A DNA stretch of 64,000 nucleotides, from NCBI RefSeq assembly GCF_011765465.1, contig NZ_CP050265.1, forward strand, positions 1 to 64,000. The letters are read 5' to 3'. This document shows positions 43,304 to 50,959 of this stretch, piece by piece. Origin of the DNA: Erythrobacter sp. Its GTDB lineage: Bacteria > Pseudomonadota > Alphaproteobacteria > Sphingomonadales > Sphingomonadaceae. Within the stretch, counting starts at the first letter, position 1, and each line of letters opens with the position of its first letter. The notes beneath the pieces are model-generated. The model did not search any database, was not told the origin of the DNA, and was given only the letters and a program-made list of their open reading frames with translations. The position numbers and the translations under genes are program-made.

Positions 43304-44098
43304 TCAACGGGGCGGCATCCGGATTGCCCCGTCGAGCCGGAACTGGTGCCCGTTGATGTAGGAATTGCGCGCGATCTCGAGGATCAGCGAGGCGAATTCC
43401 TCCGGCTCGCCGAGCCGCTTGGGGAAGGGGACCGAGGCGTTCAATTGCTCCCACATCGCCGGGTTGCGATCCTTCATGCCGAGCATCAGCGGAGTCGCGA
43501 AGATGCCGGGCATGACCGAGTTCACGCGGATGCCGACGTCCATCAGGTCGCGCGCCATCGGCAGGACGAGCCCGTTCACCCCCGACTTGCACGAACCGTA
43601 GATGACCTGCCCGATCTGCCCGTCCTGCGCCGCGACGCTCGCGGTGAGCACGATCGCCCCGCGCTCGCCGTCCGCGTTCAAGGGCTCGGCATTCGCCATG
43701 CCGAGCGCGGAAATGCTGGCGACGCGGTAGCTCGCGACGAGGATGCCCTGCGCGCCGAATTCATAGTCCTCGGTCGGCAGGCGCTTGTACCCGCCGCTTG
43801 CCTTGTCCCAGCCGAGCGTCTTGCCGCGCTTCGATGCCATCGCGCAGTGGACCGTCACGCGTTCCTGCCCGTTGGCCGCGCGGGCGGCGGCGAAGCCTTC
43901 CTCCACGCTCTCTTCGTCCATGATGTCGACATGGTGGAACGTCCCGCCGATCTGCGCGGCGTGCTGCTCGCCCGCCTCGTCGTTGATGTCGAAGATCGCG
44001 ACTTTCAGCCCCGCTTCGGCCAGCGCCGCCGCGCTCGCCTTGCCCAACCCCGACGCGCCTCCGGTTACGACGGCGGCCATTCCCTGTTCGAGTTTCAT
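43304..44098 (-). CDS. Short-chain dehydrogenase/reductase (HSD17B10-like)
   Basis: A 264-residue SDR. The cofactor motif VVTGGASGLGKASAAALAEA near the N-terminus, the Asp in FDINDEAG that favours NAD(H), the serine in LTASVAAQDG and the YGSCKSGVNGL catalytic tyrosine-lysine pair are present. Sequence around VMPGIFATPLMLGM is typical. It resembles type II 3-hydroxyacyl-CoA dehydrogenases, so beta-oxidation or branched-chain metabolism is likely; the substrate is not fixed. Lies 141 bp upstream of the alcohol dehydrogenase on the same strand. Confidence 0.85.
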   Translation of the reverse strand: MKLEQGMAAVVTGGASGLGKASAAALAEAGLKVAIFDINDEAGEQHAAQIGGTFHHVDIMDEESVEEGFAAARAANGQERVTVHCAMASKRGKTLGWDKASGGYKRLPTEDYEFGAQGILVASYRVASISALGMANAEPLNADGERGAIVLTASVAAQDGQIGQVIYGSCKSGVNGLVLPMARDLMDVGIRVNSVMPGIFATPLMLGMKDRNPAMWEQLNASVPFPKRLGEPEEFASLILEIARNSYINGHQFRLDGAIRMPPR

Positions 44099-44217
44099 TG
44101 CCTCTCCCTTGAACCTTGCGGCGAGAGCCTAGGCGCGAAGCGCGCGCCGCGCCACCTGTCGATTTGCAGGGACGCAGGCCGTTTCGCTCGCGCGCGGGGG
44201 TGGTAAGGATGGGGGGC

Positions 44218-44781
44218 ATGGACAGTTTCCTCTTCACCCTGCTGCTGGTCTTCGCCATCGCATTGGGCGGGCGCGACCAGTTGCTCGTGGCGGAGCTGTC
44301 CGATGCGCTGGGAAAATCGGGCGCGCTGCTCGCGCTCGGCCTTGCGTGTTCGCTGGCGAGCGCGGCTTTCATGGCGTGGGCGGGCGCGGGCCTTGCCGGC
44401 ATCCTGCCGCAGCGCGCCGCCGAAATGCTGGTCGCCTTCGCGCTCGCCATCGCGGCCTTCGAACTCGCTTGGCCCGCGCGGGTGAAGCGCCCGGCCGAGC
44501 CGACCCGCTCGCTTGGCGCGATCGGGATTGTCCTGCTCGCCCGGCAGGTTGGGGACGCGGCGCGCTTCGCCGTGTTCGCGCTGGCGGCCGAGGCGGTCTA
44601 CCCGGTCGTGACGGTGATCGGCGGGGCGATCGGGGGCGGGGCGGCGGTCGCGCTCGGCTGGTTCGCCGGAGCGCGCGACCTCGCCCGCGTTCCGCTGCGC
44701 GCGCTGCGGCTGGCGCTGGCGGTCTTGCTGTTCGTTGCGGCGCTCTTCATCGGATTGAACGCGCGTTACGCGGTTTGGTGA
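44218..44781 (+). CDS. GDT1/UPF0016-like membrane protein with degenerate motifs
   Basis: A 187-residue membrane protein with about six helices arranged as two similar halves. The halves contain FAIALGGRDQLLVAEL and LARQVGDAARFAVFALA, which resemble the paired E-x-G-D-K-T motifs of cation/proton exchangers of the GDT1 family, but the acidic residue before GD is replaced and the KT is lost. The protein may therefore be a diverged, inactive or altered transporter. Start: ATG 44218 has AAGGA eight bases before it; 44209 is possible. It diverges from the SDR gene. Confidence 0.55.
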   Translation: MDSFLFTLLLVFAIALGGRDQLLVAELSDALGKSGALLALGLACSLASAAFMAWAGAGLAGILPQRAAEMLVAFALAIAAFELAWPARVKRPAEPTRSLGAIGIVLLARQVGDAARFAVFALAAEAVYPVVTVIGGAIGGGAAVALGWFAGARDLARVPLRALRLALAVLLFVAALFIGLNARYAVW

Positions 44782-44871
44782 TCGACTTAGCCGATCATTG
44801 CAACCTGTCTTTTCGGGGAAACGATCTGCGCCTTCGCCCGTTGATCCCATGAAACATAATGATGCAAGTCT

Positions 44872-44888
44872 TTGCAATTCATTCGCAA
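44872..44888 (+). promoter_or_regulatory. Candidate Fur/Mur-type box upstream of dps
   Basis: TTGCAATTCATTCGCAA is a near-palindrome that resembles the alphaproteobacterial iron-responsive box from memory. It is 47 bp upstream of the dps ATG, over the expected promoter. Based on similarity only. Confidence 0.4.
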
Positions 44889-44935
44889 TCACGGATGCGC
44901 ATCTGAACCTAGGACGCAGAAAAGGAGAAAAGCCC

Positions 44936-45394
44936 ATGGCCGACCAATCGAATTCGAAAGCCGCCCTCATCGCCGAGTTGAACGGGCTGCTTGCCGATCA
45001 CTTCGCCCTGTTCACCAAGACCAAGAACTTCCACTGGCACGTCAAGGGTCCGCGCTTTCGCGACCTGCACCTGCTGTTCGACGAGCAGGCGATCGAGATC
45101 CGCGACCAGATCGACGACATCGGCGAACGCGTGCGCAAGCAGGGCGGCGACACGCTGACCTCGATCGGTTCGATCGCCAAGCACACCGCGATCAAGGACC
45201 AGGACGCGACGACGCTTTCGGCGGAGGACATGGTCGCAGAACTGCGCGACGACAACACCAAGGTCATCGACCGGCTCAAAAAGCTGAAGGGCCTGTGCGA
45301 GGAAACCGGCGACAACGCGACCGATGGCCTCGTCGACGACTGGACCGACATGGCGGAGGAGCGCGTGTGGTTCCTCAACTCGATCCTCGGCTGA
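44936..45394 (+). CDS. dps: Dps family DNA-binding ferritin-like protein
   Basis: A 152-residue four-helix-bundle protein that stores iron as a 12-mer and protects DNA under stress. Ferroxidase ligands between subunits are visible: FHWHVKGPRFRDLHLLFDEQ (about residues 33-52) with the His, Asp and Glu in the usual positions. The N-terminus (MADQSNSKAALIAELNGLLA) carries few basic residues, so DNA binding may be weak. AAAGGAG precedes the ATG, and a strong terminator follows. Confidence 0.93.
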   Translation: MADQSNSKAALIAELNGLLADHFALFTKTKNFHWHVKGPRFRDLHLLFDEQAIEIRDQIDDIGERVRKQGGDTLTSIGSIAKHTAIKDQDATTLSAEDMVAELRDDNTKVIDRLKKLKGLCEETGDNATDGLVDDWTDMAEERVWFLNSILG

Positions 45395-45418
45395 TCGGAT
45401 CCGGCCACACCATGCGAG

Positions 45419-45455
45419 GGGGCCGCTGCGGCTTTGCCGGCAGCGGCCCCTTTTT
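45419..45455 (+). terminator. Rho-independent terminator of dps
   Basis: Arms GGGGCCGCTGC and GCAGCGGCCCC (11 bp) with a 10-base loop, followed immediately by TTTTT. It lies 24 bases after the dps stop codon and 31 bases before the 6-phosphogluconolactonase start. Confidence 0.93.
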
Positions 45456-45485
45456 CATGTCCGCACTGGCTGGTAGGGGGCACAC

Positions 45486-46109
45486 GTGATCGAATTCCTG
45501 CCCGATGCGGATACAGCCGCGATTGCCGATTTCATCGAACGCGCGCTCGGCGAAGCGCTCGCGGCGGGGGAAGGCGAGGTTGCGATCAGCGTGCCGGGCG
45601 GCTCGACCCCGTTCCCGGTGTTCGAGACGCTGGTGCAGCGTGACCTCGACTGGAGCCGCATCGCTGTCTGGCCGGGCGACGACCGCATCGTGCCCGAGGA
45701 TCACCCGGCCTCGAACACGGGCCGCATCCGCGCTCTCTTCGAGCCGGTCGGCGCGCGCGTCGTCGCGCTTGCCGAGGACGCGATACCTCCGCATTTCGCG
45801 CTGACATGGCTCGGCATGGGCGCGGACGGGCACATCGCCTCGCTTTTCCCGAACACCGATCCCGACTCGCACGACCCCCGGCACGTGCGGCGGTTGACTC
45901 CCGACCCGCTGCCGCCCGAAGCGCCGTTCGACCGGATCACGCTGACCATCCCCGCCCTGCTTCGCACCGGGCGGCTGATGTTCGTCATCCGGGGCGAGGA
46001 CAAGCGCGCCGTGTTCGAAGCGGCGGCGCGCGGGGAAAGCGACCTTCCCGTCGCCCGCCTGCTTGCGCGCGCCGCGCAAGAGGCCATTCCGGTTCAATGC
46101 TTCACCTGA
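45486..46109 (+). CDS. pgl: 6-phosphogluconolactonase
   Basis: A 207-residue enzyme that hydrolyses 6-phosphogluconolactone in the pentose phosphate or Entner-Doudoroff route. It has the SugarP isomerase-like motif SVPGGSTPFPVFETL near the N-terminus, VWPGDDRIVPEDHPASN, and the active-site stretch LTWLGMGADGHIASLFPNTD. GTG start at 45486. The 3' end overlaps the Nudix gene by 13 bp, suggesting cotranscription. Confidence 0.92.
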   Translation: MIEFLPDADTAAIADFIERALGEALAAGEGEVAISVPGGSTPFPVFETLVQRDLDWSRIAVWPGDDRIVPEDHPASNTGRIRALFEPVGARVVALAEDAIPPHFALTWLGMGADGHIASLFPNTDPDSHDPRHVRRLTPDPLPPEAPFDRITLTIPALLRTGRLMFVIRGEDKRAVFEAAARGESDLPVARLLARAAQEAIPVQCFT

Positions 46110-46612
46110 TCGCGAAGGCGGTCGAACGCCTCCTTCCACCCGCGCTCCATCGCGCCCTGTTGCCGCTCGCCTTTCACGTGCGCCACCGCTGGCGGCTCTG
46201 GCGCGGGACGCGGCTCGCGGGCTGCGCGGTCGTGATCGAGAACGGTGCGGGTGAAATCCTGCTGCTGCGCCATTCCTACGGCCCGCGCGGCTGGATGCTG
46301 CCCGGCGGCGGCATCGACAGGGGCGAGGAGCCCGAGGCCGCCGCGCGCCGCGAGATCGCGGAGGAACTGGGCATCGAGCTCTCCCGGCTCGAACTCGTCG
46401 CGGTGATCGAGGAGGTCGTCTCGGGCTCGCCCCACAGCGCGCATCTCTTCGCCGCCACCAGCACGGCGCGGCCCAGGCCCGACCGGCGCGAGGTGATCGA
46501 GGCGCGCTTCTTCCCGGCCGATTCGCTGCCCGAACCGCTGGGGCCCGTCACCGCAGCGCGGATCGCGGCGTGGAAGGCGCAGGGGCGGGCGCGCGGCACA
46601 GGGCGCGGCTAG
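46097..46612 (+). CDS. Nudix hydrolase
   Basis: A 171-residue Nudix protein. The Nudix box is GGGIDRGEEPEAAARREIAEELGI (about residues 69-92), matching GX5EX7REUXEEXGU, and binds divalent cations for pyrophosphate hydrolysis. An N-terminal helical stretch (ERLLPPALHRALLPLAFHVRH) precedes it. The substrate is unknown. The ATG lies inside the pgl 3' end, and the stop overlaps the convergent dinB by 4 bp. Confidence 0.9.
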   Translation: MLHLIAKAVERLLPPALHRALLPLAFHVRHRWRLWRGTRLAGCAVVIENGAGEILLLRHSYGPRGWMLPGGGIDRGEEPEAAARREIAEELGIELSRLELVAVIEEVVSGSPHSAHLFAATSTARPRPDRREVIEARFFPADSLPEPLGPVTAARIAAWKAQGRARGTGRG

Positions 46613-47820
46613 AGCAGCGAGAGCTGCGCCTCGTCGCGGCGCGGCTCCTGCGCCTTGCCGCGGTCGAGATTGGAGAGGGTCAGCCCCATCAGCCGGATCG
46701 GCATGGGCAATGGCAGCGCCTCTTCGAGCAGGTCGCGCGAAAGCTGCGCGAAGCGGGCCTTGTCCTCGACCCAATCCCCGGGACGAGAGGGAATCGATTT
46801 CGCCCGCGTGACAATGCGGAAATCGATGTATTTGAGCTTGAGCGTCACCGTCCGCCCGCGCGTCTCGGCCCGCTCGATCCGCTCCCACACGATGTCGATG
46901 ATGTCCTCGAGCGTGTCGCGCAGCGCGTCCGCACCGCCGATGTCCTGCGAGAAGGTGCGCTCTCCGCCGACCGACTTGCGGATGCGGTGCGGGCGCACGG
47001 GGCGCAGGTCGATGCCCCGCGCGGCGCGGAAGAGATATTCGGCGAAGGAGCCGAAATGTTCCCGCAGGAAGGCGATGTCCTTGCCCGCGAGGTCCGCGCC
47101 GGTTTCGATGCCGAGGCGCTTCATCTTTTCCTCGGCCTTGGGTCCAACCCCGTGGAAGCGCCTTATCGGGAGTCCCGCGACGAAGGCCGCCCCTTCGCCC
47201 GGGCGGATGACGCACAACCCGTCGGGCTTGTTCTGGTCGCTGGCGAGCTTGGCGAGGAATTTGTTGTAGGAGACCCCCGCGCTCGCCGTGAGCTGCGTCT
47301 TGGCGCGGATTTCCTGGCGGATCAGTTCGGCGATGCGGGTCGCGCTGCCGATGCCGAGGCGGTCCTCGGTCACGTCGAGAAAAGCCTCGTCGAGGCTCAG
47401 GGGCTCGACCAGCGGGGTATGGTGCTCGAACACGGCGCGGATCTGGCGGCTCGCCTCGCGGTAGGCGTCGAAGCGGCTCTTGACGAAAATGAGATCGGGG
47501 CACAGCCGCTTCGCCGTGACCGATGGCATGGCGCTTCTTACCCCGAACGCCCGCGCCTCGTAGCTCGCGGCGGCGACCACCCCGCGCCCGCTCGCGCCCC
47601 CTACCGCGACCGGCTTGCCGCGAAGCTCGGGATTGTCGCGCTGTTCGACGCTGGCGAAGAAGGCGTCCATGTCGACATGGATGATCTTGCGCAGCCCGTC
47701 CGCTTCTTCGGGCAGGGCGTCATCGTCGAGGGCGGGCGGGTCGGGCGGCACGCGCGCGACGATAGGCTGCTCGCCATGCGGGGAAAAGTTTTCTCCTGCT
47801 ACCCATTGGAACTTTTCCAT
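46609..47820 (-). CDS. dinB: DNA polymerase IV (Y-family)
   Basis: Error-prone translesion polymerase of 403 residues. Catalytic motifs are clear: DMDAFFASVEQ and SLDEAFLDVTED with three acidic metal ligands, YNKFLAKLASDQNKPDG, and the helix-hairpin-helix GVGPKAEEKMKRLGIETG. The N-terminal extension (residues 1-46) is somewhat long. ATG at 47818-47820 is preferred. A beta-clamp-binding motif is likely in the C-terminal DEAQLSLL (QLSLL at the end), typical for Pol IV. Confidence 0.94.
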   Translation of the reverse strand: MEKFQWVAGENFSPHGEQPIVARVPPDPPALDDDALPEEADGLRKIIHVDMDAFFASVEQRDNPELRGKPVAVGGASGRGVVAAASYEARAFGVRSAMPSVTAKRLCPDLIFVKSRFDAYREASRQIRAVFEHHTPLVEPLSLDEAFLDVTEDRLGIGSATRIAELIRQEIRAKTQLTASAGVSYNKFLAKLASDQNKPDGLCVIRPGEGAAFVAGLPIRRFHGVGPKAEEKMKRLGIETGADLAGKDIAFLREHFGSFAEYLFRAARGIDLRPVRPHRIRKSVGGERTFSQDIGGADALRDTLEDIIDIVWERIERAETRGRTVTLKLKYIDFRIVTRAKSIPSRPGDWVEDKARFAQLSRDLLEEALPLPMPIRLMGLTLSNLDRGKAQEPRRDEAQLSLL

Positions 47821-47891
47821 GCGATTGCGATTTTGTGCATATGCGAAAAGAAGAGTGGTCAAGCGGCGAGCCTGCGGGCATGGGGCCGGGC

Positions 47892-49151
47892 ATGGCGACG
47901 ACTGCCCAACCCTCTGCTGCGCCCGCGCGCCTGGGCGAACGCGAGCTGATCTGGCTGATGGCGCTGCTGATGGCGCTGCAGGCTTTCGGCATCGATGCGA
48001 TCCTGCCCGCGCTCGACGAGCTTGCGCTCGACCTCGGTGTGCCGGGGAACGAGCGGCAATTCGTGATCGGGGTCTACCTGCTGACTGCGGGCATCGGCGC
48101 GCTGGCTCCGGGCGCGCTGGCCGACCGGTTCGGGCGGCGCCCCGTGCTGCTCGTGTCGATCGGCATATACATCGCCCTCAGCCTCGCCAGCGCGCTCGCC
48201 CCCACGTTCGACGCGCTGATCGCGATTCGCGCGGCGCAGGGCTTTTTCGCGGCGGGGATCATCGCCCTGCCGCCCGCGATCATCCGCGACCGTGTGGGTG
48301 GGGACAAGATGGCCCGCATGATGAGCCTCATCTTCGTCATCTTCCTGATGGTCCCGGCGGTCGCGCCGAGCATCGGGGAGCTGATCCTGCTGGTCGCCGA
48401 CTGGCGCGCGGTGTTCGGCGCGATGGCGCTTTTGGGCGCGGCGGTCGGCGGCTGGGTTTGGTTCCGCCTGCCCGAAACGCTCGCGCCCGAGAACCGCCAG
48501 CCGATCGAGGTCGTCCCGATCGCCCGCAACATGGCCCGCGCGCTGAGCCTGCCGAGCGTGATCGGCTATGTCTTCGGCTCCTCGCTGGTGTTCGGCGCGC
48601 TGTTCGGCTTCATCAATTCCTCGCAGCAGCTGATTACCGAGACCTTCGGTGCGGGCGATCTGTTTCCCGTCGTGTTCGGCGTGTGCGCCGGTTCGATGGC
48701 GCTGGCGAGCTGGTCCAATTCGCGGATCGTCGAACGTTTCGGCGCGCGGCGGGTCAGCCACACCGCGCTGTTCGCCTTCATCGCGGTCGCCTCGGTGCAG
48801 GTCTTCTTCGCCTTCCAGCCGGATGAAAGCCTGTGGCAATTCGTCCCGCTGATGGCGATCAACATGGCACTGCTCGGCTTTATCGGGAGCAATTTCGGCT
48901 CGATCGCGATGAACCCCTTTTTCGCCATCGCCGGGGCGGCGAGTTCGGTCCACGCCTTCGTGCGGATGACGACCGCGGCAGTGCTGGGCGCGGGAATCGG
49001 CTATGCTTATGACGGGACCGCGCAGCCGCTCGCGCTGTCGCTGCTGGCGGCGGGGCTGACCTGCCTCGCGCTGGTGCTGTTCAGCGAGAAGGGCAAGCTG
49101 TTCGGCCCGCCCGAGCCCGCGATGGGCTTCGGCGCTGAGCCTGCGTCCTGA
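47892..49151 (+). CDS. MFS drug-efflux transporter, Bcr/CflA type
   Basis: An inner-membrane transporter with 12 predicted helices. It has the MFS motif GALADRFGRRPVLLVSIGIY between helices 2 and 3, the Bcr/CflA-like N-terminal FGIDAILPALDELALDLGVP and FIVIFLMVPAVAPSIGELIL. It probably expels drugs or small metabolites by proton antiport. The start is uncertain: ATGs at 47841, 47880 and 47892 are all in frame; 47892 gives 419 residues with a short cytoplasmic lead. dinB starts at 47820 on the other strand, so the promoters share this region. Confidence 0.88.
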   Translation: MATTAQPSAAPARLGERELIWLMALLMALQAFGIDAILPALDELALDLGVPGNERQFVIGVYLLTAGIGALAPGALADRFGRRPVLLVSIGIYIALSLASALAPTFDALIAIRAAQGFFAAGIIALPPAIIRDRVGGDKMARMMSLIFVIFLMVPAVAPSIGELILLVADWRAVFGAMALLGAAVGGWVWFRLPETLAPENRQPIEVVPIARNMARALSLPSVIGYVFGSSLVFGALFGFINSSQQLITETFGAGDLFPVVFGVCAGSMALASWSNSRIVERFGARRVSHTALFAFIAVASVQVFFAFQPDESLWQFVPLMAINMALLGFIGSNFGSIAMNPFFAIAGAASSVHAFVRMTTAAVLGAGIGYAYDGTAQPLALSLLAAGLTCLALVLFSEKGKLFGPPEPAMGFGAEPAS

Positions 49152-49156
49152 TCTGC

Positions 49157-49229
49157 GCACCCGCATCCGCGGGTGCGATTTCCTCGCTCTTGCGACCTGA
49201 AGGCCGCATCGCTGCGGGCGTCCTTGCAG
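49157..49229 (+). repeat. Intergenic hairpin repeat, copy A
   Basis: Starts with GCACCCGC-ATCC-GCGGGTGC (49157-49176), then GATTTCCTCGCTCTTGCG and GCTGCGGGCGTCCTTGC. A similar element (copy B) is at 50859-50923. They share the ATCC loop, the downstream WTCCTCGC...CTTGCG block and the CTGCGGGCG block. Possibly a small dispersed repeat with an RNA structure, here 3' of the MFS gene. Confidence 0.5.
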
Positions 49230-49290
49230 GTGTGCTGTGCACGTCTGCGCCTTTGGCTTCGACTCCGGACTTGCGGCCCTTCGTTCCGGT

Positions 49291-50844
49291 CTAGCGTTCG
49301 CTTTCGAGCCTGCGCCAGGCGAGCCCCGCGAATTCGCACAGCAGGGGCCGGGTGTCGCGCGGGTCGATGATGTCCTCGACGTTGAAGCGTTCGGCGCTGC
49401 GGAAGGGGCTGGTGACTTTCGCCAGCCTTTCCCTGATCGCTTCGAGTTCGGCTTCGGGGTCTTCGGCGGCTTCGAGTTCGGCCTTGTAGGCGACCTCGAG
49501 CCCGCCCGCGATCGGCAGGCTCCCCCAGTCGCCGCTCGGCCAGCAGAAGCGGTACTGATACCTCTCCGCATTGCTCATCGCGCTGCCCGCGATGCCGTAG
49601 GCGCGGCGCATGACGACGCTCGCAAGCGGGACGCTGGCCTTGTAGATCGCGTTCATCGCCTGCACGCCGTAGCGGATGGTCCCGGCCATCTCCGCCTCGC
49701 GCCCGATCATGAAGCCGGGATTGTCGACGAGGTGGACGATGGGCAGGCGGAACTGGTCGGCAAGCTTCACGAAGCGTTCGACCTTTTCGGATGTCTTCGC
49801 CTCCCACGACCCGCCGAGATAGCTCGGATCGCTCGCCACCACTGCGACCGGCCAGCCGTCGAGCCGCGCGAGCGCGGTGATCGCGGCGCGGCCCCAGCCC
49901 CGCCCGATCTCGAACACCGTGCCTTTGTCGAGGATCATCTCGAGCGCGCGGCGCATCGAATAGACCTGTTTCGGATCGTGCGGGACGAGGGAAAGCAGCG
50001 CTTCCTCGCGCCGGTCTGTGGGGTCCGAGCATTCCGCGCGGCGGGCGAGCTGGCCGACGTGTTCGGGCATGAAGGAGAGGAAATGCCGCGCCCGGGCGAA
50101 GGCTTCGGCCTCGGATCCCACCTCGTCGTCGACCACACCGTTGCGGGTGTGGATCGCGCTGCCGCCCAATGCTTCCTTGGCGTCCTCGTGGCTGGCCGAG
50201 CCGTCCTTGTACGCCTCGCCCATCGCCTCGACCACGGCTGGGCCGGCGGCGAAGATTTGCGACAGGCCCTTCACCATGATCGAGTAATGCGAGGCGACGG
50301 TCCGCGCCGCGCCGAGGCCTGCGGTCGGACCGAGCGCGAGCGCGACGACCGGCACGGTGTCGAGGTTGGTCACCACATCGCCCCAGCCGGGCACGGCGGG
50401 GATATAGGTCGCGCCGATCTGCTCCAGCGTCTTGACGCTGCCGCCGCCGCCGGTCCCGTCGATCATGCGGATGATCGGCAGGCGAAGCTCGTGCGCCATC
50501 TGTTCGGCCTGCACCATCTTGCGCGCGATGCCTGCGTCCGCCGCGCCGCCGCGAATGGTGAAGTCGTCTGCGGTGGCGACCACGGGCCTTCCGTTGATGA
50601 GAGCCTTGCCGAAGAGGAAGGGGGCGGGGGTGACGCTCTCAAGATCGCCGTTTTCGTCGTAGTGCCCGCGCCCCGCGATCTTGCCGATCTCGCGGAAGGA
50701 GCCTTCGTCGACGAGCGCCGCGAGCCGCGCGCGGGCGTCCATCTTGCCGCGAGAGTGCTGCCGCGCGACCTTGTCCGGCCCGCCCATTTCCTCCGCCAAC
50801 GCCTCGCGGCGCTTGAGTTCCTCGAGTTCCTTCGCCCAAGTCAT
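49291..50844 (-). CDS. Acyl-CoA carboxylase, carboxyltransferase (beta) subunit
   Basis: A 517-residue crotonase-fold carboxyltransferase that moves carboxyl from biotin to an acyl-CoA. Typical marks are KVARQHSRGKMDARARLAAL, oxyanion segments MIDGTGGGGSVKTLEQIG (about 133) and VHLVDNPGFMIGREAEMAGTI (about 390), and QRLWP-like C-terminal regions. It lacks the typical propionyl-CoA carboxylase beta patterns I know, so the substrate is left open; methylcrotonyl or another branched acyl-CoA is possible. ATG MTWAKELEELKRREA at 50844. Lies 115 bp after the biotin carboxylase gene. Confidence 0.85.
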   Translation of the reverse strand: MTWAKELEELKRREALAEEMGGPDKVARQHSRGKMDARARLAALVDEGSFREIGKIAGRGHYDENGDLESVTPAPFLFGKALINGRPVVATADDFTIRGGAADAGIARKMVQAEQMAHELRLPIIRMIDGTGGGGSVKTLEQIGATYIPAVPGWGDVVTNLDTVPVVALALGPTAGLGAARTVASHYSIMVKGLSQIFAAGPAVVEAMGEAYKDGSASHEDAKEALGGSAIHTRNGVVDDEVGSEAEAFARARHFLSFMPEHVGQLARRAECSDPTDRREEALLSLVPHDPKQVYSMRRALEMILDKGTVFEIGRGWGRAAITALARLDGWPVAVVASDPSYLGGSWEAKTSEKVERFVKLADQFRLPIVHLVDNPGFMIGREAEMAGTIRYGVQAMNAIYKASVPLASVVMRRAYGIAGSAMSNAERYQYRFCWPSGDWGSLPIAGGLEVAYKAELEAAEDPEAELEAIRERLAKVTSPFRSAERFNVEDIIDPRDTRPLLCEFAGLAWRRLESER

Positions 50845-50858
50845 GAGTCTGTTTTTCT

Positions 50859-50923
50859 GCACGCCATCCGGCGTGCGAAATCCTCGCGCCTTGCGGCGCT
50901 GCGGGCGGGCGGTCGCCCTTGCG
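50859..50923 (+). repeat. Intergenic hairpin repeat, copy B
   Basis: GCACGCC-ATCC-GGCGTGC followed by GAAATCCTCGCGCCTTGCGGCGCTGCGGGCGG. It lies in the gap between the biotin carboxylase and carboxyltransferase genes and is related to copy A at 49157-49229 on the other side of the carboxyltransferase gene. Confidence 0.5.
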
Positions 50924-50959
50924 GTTGCTGCGCAACCGATTGGGATGCGCAGGCCATTG

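Noticed and set aside
44209..44217. Earlier ATG of the GDT1-like gene
   Set aside because: It overlaps its own ribosome-binding region; ATG 44218 has better spacing to AAGGA.
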